Assembly (NCBI GenBank): GCA_030627625.1
Contig: DAOURR010000043.1
Coordinates: 1 to 21,524, forward strand
DNA from: UBA3103 sp002365855
GTDB lineage: Bacteria; Bacillota; Desulfotomaculia; Desulfotomaculales; Pelotomaculaceae
Reading direction: 5' to 3'
Length of the DNA stretch: 21,524 nt
Positions 15,615 to 21,524 of the stretch are shown piece after piece. The notes under the pieces are model-generated. The model saw only the letters and a list, made by a program, of their open reading frames with translations. It was not told where the DNA came from and searched no databases. Made by a program: the position numbers and the translations under genes. The first letter of the stretch is position 1. Every line of letters starts with the position of its first letter.

Positions 15615-16580
15615 TTGTTGCAAAGGATTGCTTTATTGACAAGCGGCGGGGACGCGCCGGGTATGAATGCCTGCATCAGAGCTGTGGTCCGAAAAACAAT
15701 TTATCACGGCAATGAAGTTATTGGCATAAAACGAGGGTTTAGCGGGTTCATGGAAGCCGACATGATACCGATGAACCTCGGGTCGGTAGCCGACATCATT
15801 CACCGGGGGGGTACTGTATTGCGCACTGCCCGCTCTGAACAGTTTTTAACACCCGAGGGACGCAAAAAGGCCTACGAAAACGTTAAGCGCTTTGGCATCC
15901 AGGGACTTGTGGTTATTGGTGGTGACGGGTCCTTTCGCGGCGCAAGGGCTATGAACCTTGAAATGGGATTGCCGGTAGTGGGTGTTCCGGCTACAATTGA
16001 TAATGACATTACCGGCACTGACCAAACGATCGGGTTTGATACAGCTGTCAATACAGTCGTGGAAGCTATCAGTAAAATTAGGGATACAGCCACCTCCCAC
16101 GAGCGCACATTTATTATTGAGGTCATGGGCAGGAATTTCGGATTTATCGCCCTGGCGGCAGGGCTGGCGGGGGGAGCCGAGACCATCCTGATCCCGGAGC
16201 GGCCATTCAATTACGAAGAGATCTGCGAACGGCTTATGAGAGGCCACCGCCGGGGTAAACTCCACAGCATTATTTTGGTTGCCGAGGGAGCAGCCAGCGG
16301 TATGGAAGTAGCCCGTAAAATACAGGAACGCACCGGCTTTGATACCAAGGTCACTATTCTTGGGCACCTGCAGCGGGGGGGCATGCCTTCGGCCGCCGAC
16401 CTGATCCTTGCCAGCCGGCTTGGCGCCAAAGCTGTTGAAATGCTCATGGCCGGGGCTACCAGAGAGGTGGTGGGTGTAAGAGCAGGGGAGTTGATCTCGA
16501 TGGACATCGAGGACACCATGACTCAAAACCGCTCGGTAGACCTTGAACAGTACAACCTGGCCGGCATCCTGTCTATTTAA
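15615..16580 (+). CDS. pfkA: ATP-dependent 6-phosphofructokinase
   Basis: This enzyme phosphorylates fructose-6-phosphate to fructose-1,6-bisphosphate, the committing step of glycolysis. The 321-residue bacterial-type enzyme has the nucleotide loop LTSGGDAPGMNA (8-19), IGGDGSFRGA (101-110) and catalytic D129 in TIDND (127-131). Further motifs are EVMGRNFG for substrate binding and ILGHLQRGG. G105 in GGDGS indicates ATP rather than pyrophosphate use. The residue before TIDND is Ala (A126), where E. coli has Gly and pyrophosphate enzymes have Lys, which still fits ATP use. Two TTG codons are adjacent (15615, 15618); either could be the start after the G10 site. pyk follows 34 bp later, a probable glycolytic operon. 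Confidence 0.95.
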   Translation: MLQRIALLTSGGDAPGMNACIRAVVRKTIYHGNEVIGIKRGFSGFMEADMIPMNLGSVADIIHRGGTVLRTARSEQFLTPEGRKKAYENVKRFGIQGLVVIGGDGSFRGARAMNLEMGLPVVGVPATIDNDITGTDQTIGFDTAVNTVVEAISKIRDTATSHERTFIIEVMGRNFGFIALAAGLAGGAETILIPERPFNYEEICERLMRGHRRGKLHSIILVAEGAASGMEVARKIQERTGFDTKVTILGHLQRGGMPSAADLILASRLGAKAVEMLMAGATREVVGVRAGELISMDIEDTMTQNRSVDLEQYNLAGILSI

Positions 16581-16614
16581 AGTTTAACGACATTTTGATT
16601 GGGAAGTGAAATTT

Positions 16615-18369
16615 TTGCGACGAACAAAGATAGTGTGTACCATCGGCCCTGCCAGCGGCAGCGTGGAAATTATCAAGAAGCTTCTTCTGGCGGGAATGAA
16701 TGTTGCCCGGCTTAATTTTTCCCATGGAACACAGGAGCAGCATGGCCGCCTTATCGAGGCCGTCCGTCTGGCCGCAAGAGAAACAGGTAAGAACGTTGCG
16801 ATCATGCTAGACACCAAAGGTCCTGAGATACGCCTTGGTTTCTTCAGGGAGGAACCTGTCCAGCTTGTGGAAGGCGAGCGTGTTACACTGACCACGGCTC
16901 ATGTCAAAGGGGACAAGGAGCTTATTCCCATAACTTATCCCGGACTTCCCCAGGATGTCAGGGAAGGCGATACTATCCTGGCCGCCGATGGTTTAATTGC
17001 CCTAAAAGTCCTTTCCACCAGCAAAACTGAGATACTCTGCCTGGTAATAAACAGCGGTAAGCTTACCAGTCAAAAGGGAGTCAATGTACCCGGCGTTGAG
17101 ATAAATCTGCCGTCAATCACGGAAAAAGACATCAAGGATATTGAGTTTGGCATCGAAAAACAGGTTGATTTTATAGCTGCGTCATTCATCAGAAAACCTG
17201 CCGACGTACTGGCTATCAGGCAGCTTATTGAAGAAGCCGGCTCTGAAATAGATATCATTTCTAAAATAGAAAGCAGGATGGCGGTTAAAAACCTGGATGA
17301 TATTATCAGGGTATCGGACGGAGTAATGGTTGCCAGGGGGGATCTCGGTGTTGAAATACATGTAGAGGAAGTGCCCCTGGTTCAAAAAAAGATTATCGAG
17401 AAATGCAACCTCGCCGGCAAGCCTGTTGTTACCGCAACTCAAATGTTGGAATCAATGATTAACAATCCGCGGCCTACCAGGGCTGAGGTAAGCGATATAG
17501 CTAACGCCATTTTTGACGGTTCTGATGCTTTAATGCTTTCTGGTGAAACTGCTGCAGGTAAATACCCGGTGGAATCAGTAGAAACAATGGTCAGGATAGC
17601 AGAGCGGGCCGAAGCGGCTCTGAACTACGAAGAAATCCTCATAAAAAAGAGAGCTGTAATGCACCGGCAAACGGTGACAAACGCTATAAGCTACGCCACC
17701 TGCTCAATAGCTCAAAGTCTGGGCGCCGCAGCCATAATCAGTTCCACGGAATCAGGACACACCGCTAAAATGGTTTCAAAAAACCGGCCCAGGGCTCCCA
17801 TTGTTGCGGTTACACCCCACCGCAAGATTATGAGGAAGCTCTCCCTGACCTGGGGAGTTCACCCGCTGCTGGCCCAGGTGAGGGAAAGCACGGATGAGGC
17901 CATGGCTACAGCCATCGAGGTTTCTTTAAGCGCCGGCTTGATCAAGGGCGGCGACCTAATTGTCTTTACCGCCGGGGTACCGCTGGGCGTGAAAGGCACT
18001 ACCAACCTGGTCCGGGTACACACGGTGGGAGATATCCTGACCAGTGGCACCGGAATCGGGCAAAGGGCGGTAACCGGCGCCATATGTGTCGCGCTAAGCG
18101 CCCAGGATGCCGTTGAAAAGATGAGAGAGGGCGACATATTAGTTGCGCTTGAAACAGACAGCGACTACATCCCTGCGATTAAAAAGGCCGGGGCGGTTAT
18201 TACCGAAACTGGAGGCCTGACTTCCCATGCCGCCATTGTCTGCCTCGAGTTTGACATGCCAGTCATAGTAGGAACGGACAACGCCACAAATCTTCTGAGC
18301 GACGGAGAAATTGTAACAATAGATCCCCAGAGCGGGTTGATTTATAAGGGAACTGCTAAGGTATTATAG
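16615..18369 (+). CDS. pyk: Pyruvate kinase with C-terminal PEP-utiliser domain
   Basis: Pyruvate kinase transfers phosphate from phosphoenolpyruvate to ADP, ending glycolysis. At about 584 residues it is about 110 longer than the common form. The core has RRTKIVCTIGPAS, MLDTKGPEIR, the catalytic K217 in DIISKIES and MVARGDLGVEI. The extra C-terminal segment (about 485-584) resembles the PEP-utiliser phosphohistidine domain, with H538 in GGLTSHAAIV, as in Geobacillus enzymes; its role is not settled. TTG at 16615 is preferred: GGAAGTGA (16602-16609) lies just upstream and the protein then begins MRRTKIVCT. A GTG at 16606 would add three residues but sits on that site. It follows pfkA closely, so the two are probably co-expressed. 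Confidence 0.95.
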   Translation: MRRTKIVCTIGPASGSVEIIKKLLLAGMNVARLNFSHGTQEQHGRLIEAVRLAARETGKNVAIMLDTKGPEIRLGFFREEPVQLVEGERVTLTTAHVKGDKELIPITYPGLPQDVREGDTILAADGLIALKVLSTSKTEILCLVINSGKLTSQKGVNVPGVEINLPSITEKDIKDIEFGIEKQVDFIAASFIRKPADVLAIRQLIEEAGSEIDIISKIESRMAVKNLDDIIRVSDGVMVARGDLGVEIHVEEVPLVQKKIIEKCNLAGKPVVTATQMLESMINNPRPTRAEVSDIANAIFDGSDALMLSGETAAGKYPVESVETMVRIAERAEAALNYEEILIKKRAVMHRQTVTNAISYATCSIAQSLGAAAIISSTESGHTAKMVSKNRPRAPIVAVTPHRKIMRKLSLTWGVHPLLAQVRESTDEAMATAIEVSLSAGLIKGGDLIVFTAGVPLGVKGTTNLVRVHTVGDILTSGTGIGQRAVTGAICVALSAQDAVEKMREGDILVALETDSDYIPAIKKAGAVITETGGLTSHAAIVCLEFDMPVIVGTDNATNLLSDGEIVTIDPQSGLIYKGTAKVL

Positions 18370-18481
18370 TTTTTAACTTCATAGCTGCGTTGGAAAACAA
18401 AATGATCTTTAACATGTCACCGAAAAAAAGTTCCTTCATCAGGGCATATTAATTTCAGATGACCCTGGAGGAGGAATCTTT

Positions 18482-19087
18482 TTGTTGGATTATATCGTTG
18501 AATATCTTTCCGCACTGGGTCTGGCAGGACTTTTACTGGGAGTGTTCATAGAATCGCTAGGCGTTCCGTTTCCCGGGGGCATCATGGTTATCATTACTGG
18601 TTTTTTGGTTAACCAGGGCAGAATGGAGTTTTCAAGCGCTCTGCTGGTGACCCTGTTTGGCTATACCGCAGGATCATTCAGCGCGTATTTAATCGGCAGA
18701 AACCTTGGCCAGCCTTTCTTTGCCAGGTGCAGCAAGTATTTACATATATCCCCTGAACGATTTTCACAGGCACAGGTGTGGCTGGACCGTTCGGCGCCGG
18801 CTTTTATTATTTTTGGTCGCTTTCTGCCTGGCGTAAGCAATTTAACACCGTATATGGCCGGCGTCAGCAGGATCGGTATAGGATATTTCCTCTTTTACAA
18901 TACTATTTTCGCAGCTGGCTGGGGCTCTCTTTACCTCATAGTGGGGATGTTTTTCGGGTATAACTACCGGGTTTTTTCCGATTATTTGAACTCGAAACTG
19001 CCGCTGGTGGGACTTGGTATGATCTTGCTGTATCTCGGCTACTTTTATATGAGAAGGTTGCTCAAGAAAAGAGTAAAAAATATTTGA
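18482..19087 (+). CDS. DedA-family membrane protein
   Basis: This 201-residue integral membrane protein belongs to the DedA/VTT family, several members of which flip undecaprenyl phosphate or phospholipids. Hydrophobic segments appear near residues 12-45, 50-72, 105-150 and 172-192. Family marks are E24 in ESLGVPFPGG, GYTAGSFSAYLIGRNLG (60-76), and FGRFLPGVSNLTPYMAG (111-127) with R113 and P116. The C-terminus is strongly basic (MRRLLKKRVK), likely cytoplasmic. The TTG start has an excellent GGAGGAGGA site (18467-18475); a second TTG directly follows. The exact substrate is not determinable. It is separated from pyk by 112 bp, with no clear terminator between them. Confidence 0.88.
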   Translation: MLDYIVEYLSALGLAGLLLGVFIESLGVPFPGGIMVIITGFLVNQGRMEFSSALLVTLFGYTAGSFSAYLIGRNLGQPFFARCSKYLHISPERFSQAQVWLDRSAPAFIIFGRFLPGVSNLTPYMAGVSRIGIGYFLFYNTIFAAGWGSLYLIVGMFFGYNYRVFSDYLNSKLPLVGLGMILLYLGYFYMRRLLKKRVKNI

Positions 19088-19141
19088 AGTGAAGGAAAGC
19101 TCACTCAGGAGTAGAATATTAAAAAAATGCTTCGCAGTAAC

Positions 19142-19175
19142 GCGCCTGTTATGAAATTAGGCGCATAGCCTTTTT
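19142..19175 (+). terminator. Possible terminator after the DedA gene
   Basis: GCGCCT (19142-19147) pairs with AGGCGC (19159-19164), followed six bases later by five T (19171-19175). The gap between stem and T tract weakens it. It could also act as a leader hairpin of the next gene. Confidence 0.35.
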
Positions 19176-19192
19176 ACAGGGGGTATCCGAAA

Positions 19193-20260
19193 GTGATCAA
19201 GGTTATTAAGGCAGATATCACTGAACTCTCACTGGATGCCATCGTCAGCGCAGCGAACAGCCAGTTGGGGATGGGGACAGGTGTAGCAGGCGCCATTAAG
19301 CGCAAGGGAGGCCGCTCAATAGAGGAAGAGGCCATTTCAAAAGGCCCGATACCTGTGGGTGAAGCGGTAGCCACCGGGGCGGGCTTACTGCAGGCGCGCT
19401 TTGTAATCCATGCTGCCGCCATGGGCCAGGATCTGGCTACAGACACGGCAAAAGTGCGATCTGCTACCAGGAACGCACTACTAAGGGCAGAGGAGCATCA
19501 CATAAAAAGCATTGCTTTCCCTGCTCTGGGCACAGGTGTGGGAGGACTTAGACTGGATGAGGCAGCAAAAGCAATGGTTAGCGAAATAAGGCGCCACCTT
19601 GCGAGAGGGTCGGGGCTGGAAGAAGTTGTGTTTGCTCTTTTCAACGAAGAAGGTTTAGATGCATTTACCCCCATTGCACGCAGGGAAAAAATTGTGTGTC
19701 TTGGCGACAGCATCACTTACGGTTTTCCTTACGGGCCGGAGGAGTCCTGGGTTGAGATGTGCTCCAGAGGACTTGGTGTAAAAATGATCAACAAAGGTGT
19801 TAACGGAGATACCACGCACGGGATGTGGCTCAGGTTCAACCCTGATGTTTCGTCTTTACGTCCGGCATATGTGGTAATTATGGGCGGAACTAACGACGCT
19901 TTTTTGGGATATACCCTAGAAGAGGTGCAGGAAAGTGTTGAAGACATGGTTGCGGAAGCGTTTGAAAATGGTATTTGCCCTGCAATAGGGCTGCCGGTTC
20001 CTATAAACATTGGGACTTATGTTCCTGACGATGTGGGCGTGGCAAACTCATTATTGGAGTCATACAGGGATTGGATGAAAGAATATGCCGGTAAGGAGTT
20101 GCTGCCGGTATTAGATTTTTACAGTCCGTTTCTGGACGCGCAAACAGGGCAGGTGCACTCCGGGTATTTTTTAGATGAGGCGCACCCCGCTAAAATAGGT
20201 TATATGGTCCTGGGGAAAGTCGCTGAAAGAGCACTGCATAATTTAAAAAAATGCCTTTAA
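19193..20260 (+). CDS. Macro domain fused to an SGNH/GDSL hydrolase
   Basis: This 355-residue two-domain protein has an N-terminal macro domain (about 1-160) with KADIT (6-10), SAANSQLGMGTGVAGAIKRK (19-38) and the phosphate loop PALGTGVGGL (110-119). Macro domains bind or process ADP-ribose. The Asp typical of MacroD hydrolases is replaced (GVAGAI), so this is more like the binding or Af1521 type. Residues about 166-350 form an SGNH hydrolase with all four blocks: S173 in GDSIT, G in GVNGDTT (202-208), N234 in GGTND, and D328/H331 in DEAH. It may be an intracellular esterase or deacetylase acting on an ADP-ribose derivative; this is inference. No signal peptide is seen. GTG follows CAGGGGG (19177-19183). 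The frame is continuous across the junction. Confidence 0.88.
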   Translation: MIKVIKADITELSLDAIVSAANSQLGMGTGVAGAIKRKGGRSIEEEAISKGPIPVGEAVATGAGLLQARFVIHAAAMGQDLATDTAKVRSATRNALLRAEEHHIKSIAFPALGTGVGGLRLDEAAKAMVSEIRRHLARGSGLEEVVFALFNEEGLDAFTPIARREKIVCLGDSITYGFPYGPEESWVEMCSRGLGVKMINKGVNGDTTHGMWLRFNPDVSSLRPAYVVIMGGTNDAFLGYTLEEVQESVEDMVAEAFENGICPAIGLPVPINIGTYVPDDVGVANSLLESYRDWMKEYAGKELLPVLDFYSPFLDAQTGQVHSGYFLDEAHPAKIGYMVLGKVAERALHNLKKCL

Positions 20261-20352
20261 TTAAATTAACTAAAAGCTATTGCAATAGATAGGAAATAAG
20301 GGGGATGTAGCGAACTCATATGTTACCGGACTTATGGCAGGGGGTTAATGGT

Positions 20353-20856
20353 ATGTACAAAGAAATGGCCTTTCCCGAATTTATCGGGGAGACAGAACTG
20401 GCTGTGGTTCTGGTAGTACCGTCCCTGGAGCAAGACTTGTCCGTTTTGTTTAAACGGTTCCACGAAGGCGAGGAGATAAATTACTGGTTTAACTGGGATT
20501 TAACAACAGTTAAGCACAATGAGTACATGGTTAAACTGGAGATTGGCTGGGATGGTGAGGACGTAGTCTCTATAGGCTTCACACTGGATATGTGGGAATA
20601 CCTGCCGGTAATAACTAAAAGGAGCAATGTTGTTTTAATGACCGACTGGCGGCTCATCGAGGAAGGCATAGACGCCGGCATGGATAAAATGGGCAGATTC
20701 AGGCCAAAGGCCCTGCTGGTCAGGGATGTGGGGCGAGGGATGAAAGAACTGTCCAGCAAGGTGGCTGACCAGGTTATGTCCCATGAAACGAATGAATTGG
20801 TACAACTCCTGGAGTTGCTTCAGCAAAATTATAAGTTGGGTTTAAGTTTTCATTAG
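20353..20856 (+). CDS. Conserved-looking protein of unknown function
   Basis: I do not recognise this 167-residue soluble protein. It has no signal peptide or membrane helix. The N-terminal half alternates hydrophobic strands with acidic loops and is rich in aromatics (EINYWFNWDL, 41-50; LDMWEYLPV, 78-86). The middle is mixed (MTDWRLIEEGIDAGMDKMGRF), and the C-terminus is a helix with NELVQLLELLQQNY (147-160). ATG at 20353 is chosen because GGGGG (20340-20344) sits eight bases upstream; an in-frame ATG at 20320 has its G-rich site 15 bases away. It follows the macro-SGNH gene by 92 bp on the same strand and ends in a strong terminator, so the two may share a transcript. Confidence 0.75.
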   Translation: MYKEMAFPEFIGETELAVVLVVPSLEQDLSVLFKRFHEGEEINYWFNWDLTTVKHNEYMVKLEIGWDGEDVVSIGFTLDMWEYLPVITKRSNVVLMTDWRLIEEGIDAGMDKMGRFRPKALLVRDVGRGMKELSSKVADQVMSHETNELVQLLELLQQNYKLGLSFH

Positions 20857-20892
20857 CAGTCATTTATATCCGTAATATTTAGTAAAGAAATT

Positions 20893-20921
20893 AAAAAGCG
20901 GGCCTAAAGGCCCTACTTTTT
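20893..20921. terminator. Bidirectional terminator between convergent genes
   Basis: GGGCCT (20900-20905) pairs with AGGCCC (20908-20913), and after a small internal mismatch AAAAAG (20893-20898) pairs with CTTTTT (20916-20921). Outward T runs exist on both strands. It serves the 167-residue gene on the plus strand and probably the AbrB-like gene on the minus strand, which ends at 20987. Confidence 0.8.
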
Positions 20922-20986
20922 CATCTTAGTGATTTGTAGAAATTTAGCTGTATGTAAATTATTTCTTGTTTATGGTTCAATTAAAT

Positions 20987-21286
20987 TTAAAACCGGACAT
21001 ATATAGCTTTTTCATTATCATGGTAAACCGCGCTGTATTTCCCTTTTTTATCTATATTAAAGCGTTTAAAAAAACCGCGGGCGCCGATCTTGTTTTTGTT
21101 TAAAATTAAACCGTTATTATTATTTGAGGCACTTATCTTAATTGTTCTTGTATCTGGGTCAAATGCCAATTCCACATAGCCAGTATTCAGCTTATCCATG
21201 AGCTTTTTGTTTAGGGTAAGATGATTTTTCGAAATCGCCACAGTGGCTTCTTTCTCAAAACGTGGTTTGTAAACTTCAAAAGCCAT
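20987..21286 (-). CDS. Small AbrB-like protein
   Basis: This 99-residue, lysine-rich protein (pattern MAFEVYKPRF, ATVAISKNHLTLNKKLMDKL, YVELAFDPDTRTIKI) ends in the strand-rich GFFKRFNIDKKGKYSAVY. The N-terminal half recalls AbrB/SpoVT-type swapped-hairpin DNA-binding domains, where a V-I-K/N strand, a short helix and a D-x-x-x-R-x-I-x-I strand follow one another. The match is by pattern only, and a non-DNA-binding role is possible. The ATG at 21286 is chosen because AGGAG (21296-21300) is nine bases away; the ATG at 21295 directly abuts that site. The gene lies in AT-rich DNA unlike the rest of the window, and has a strong promoter of its own. Confidence 0.7.
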   Translation of the reverse strand: MAFEVYKPRFEKEATVAISKNHLTLNKKLMDKLNTGYVELAFDPDTRTIKISASNNNNGLILNKNKIGARGFFKRFNIDKKGKYSAVYHDNEKAIYVRF

Positions 21287-21316
21287 TATTTCCATCTCCT
21301 TTAATTTTATAAATGC

Positions 21317-21345
21317 ATTATAAATTAATTATTGAATATAGTCAA
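21317..21345 (-). promoter_or_regulatory. Strong vegetative promoter for the AbrB-like gene
   Basis: On the minus strand TTGACT (21345-21340) and a perfect TATAAT (21322-21317) are separated by exactly 17 bp, about 30 bp upstream of the start codon. This is the best sigma-A promoter in the window. Confidence 0.8.
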
Positions 21346-21478
21346 ATAATTACATCTAATAAATCAGTTTTTTATAAATATTTATACAATTTTACTAAAA
21401 AGCTGCTTACAAGACAAAAATTTAATTGAATTATATGTCTCGTTCCTTTTTTTAATTAAAAATAATTCCTAATGAAAA

Positions 21479-21487
21479 TGGTATAAT
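21479..21487 (+). promoter_or_regulatory. Extended -10 promoter at the right edge
   Basis: TG at 21479-21480, one base, then TATAAT (21482-21487) make a perfect extended -10 element. No good -35 box is present upstream, which extended -10 promoters tolerate. It would drive a gene beyond the end of the window. Confidence 0.5.
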
Positions 21488-21524
21488 AACCATATAGTAA
21501 AAATTTGCGTGTAATTAGGGCTTG

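Noticed and set aside
15846..16526. Antisense open frame of 226 codons opposite pfkA
   Set aside because: It lies wholly inside a certain gene with full catalytic motifs, has no family resemblance, and arises from the codon pattern of the opposite strand.
15615..16580. Pyrophosphate-dependent phosphofructokinase
   Set aside because: GGDGS carries Gly rather than Asp, and the residue before TIDND is Ala rather than Lys, so ATP use is more likely.

Overview
This window looks like chromosomal DNA of a Gram-positive, mid-GC bacterium, most likely an anaerobic Clostridia/Peptococcaceae-type Firmicute (Desulfotomaculum/Pelotomaculum-like). That placement is an inference. It rests on strong GGAGG-type ribosome binding sites, heavy use of TTG and GTG starts (10 of 19 genes), an mtrB (TRAP) gene very close to the Bacillus type, separate AccA and AccD subunits, and a pyruvate kinase carrying the extra C-terminal PEP-utiliser domain found in Bacillus/Geobacillus enzymes. 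I see no rRNA, tRNA, CRISPR array, transposase or phage gene. Nineteen protein genes are supported.

Left part (1-7310): a gene set for making an alpha-glucan (glycogen-like polymer). After a gene-free flank carrying a GGTCGTC-rich imperfect repeat, the plus strand holds a small free-standing starch-binding module (CBM25/CBM53 type), a GT4 glycosyltransferase of glycogen-synthase type, and a sugar nucleotidyltransferase fused to a left-handed beta-helix and a phosphohexomutase-like domain that has lost its catalytic motifs. Converging on them from the minus strand are a membrane-anchored DUF4912 protein and a GH57 branching enzyme. A strong bidirectional terminator separates the two arms. Together these could supply donor sugar, chain elongation, branching and polymer binding.

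Middle part (7494-13545): housekeeping genes on the plus strand. They are endonuclease III (nth) overlapping a tRNA 2'-O-methyltransferase (trmL), a YbaK-type aminoacyl-tRNA deacylase, the replicative polymerase dnaE, a free-standing mtrB with a clear promoter and terminator, and a 63-residue DUF2007-like protein.

Right part (13639-18369): central carbon metabolism. accD-accA (malonyl-CoA formation) end in a perfect terminator and are followed by pfkA-pyk (lower glycolysis). The pfkA ribosome binding site is a run of ten G.

Far right (18482-21524): a DedA-family membrane protein, an unusual fusion of a macro domain with an SGNH/GDSL hydrolase, an unrecognised 167-residue protein, and, convergent on the minus strand, a small AbrB-like protein with an excellent promoter inside AT-rich DNA. 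A plus-strand extended -10 promoter at the right edge points to a gene outside the window.

The items most worth a second look are the macro-SGNH fusion, the catalytically degenerate mutase domain inside the glucan locus, the stand-alone CBM and membrane-tethered DUF4912 as glucan-locus partners, the orphan TRAP gene, and the G10 tract controlling pfkA.
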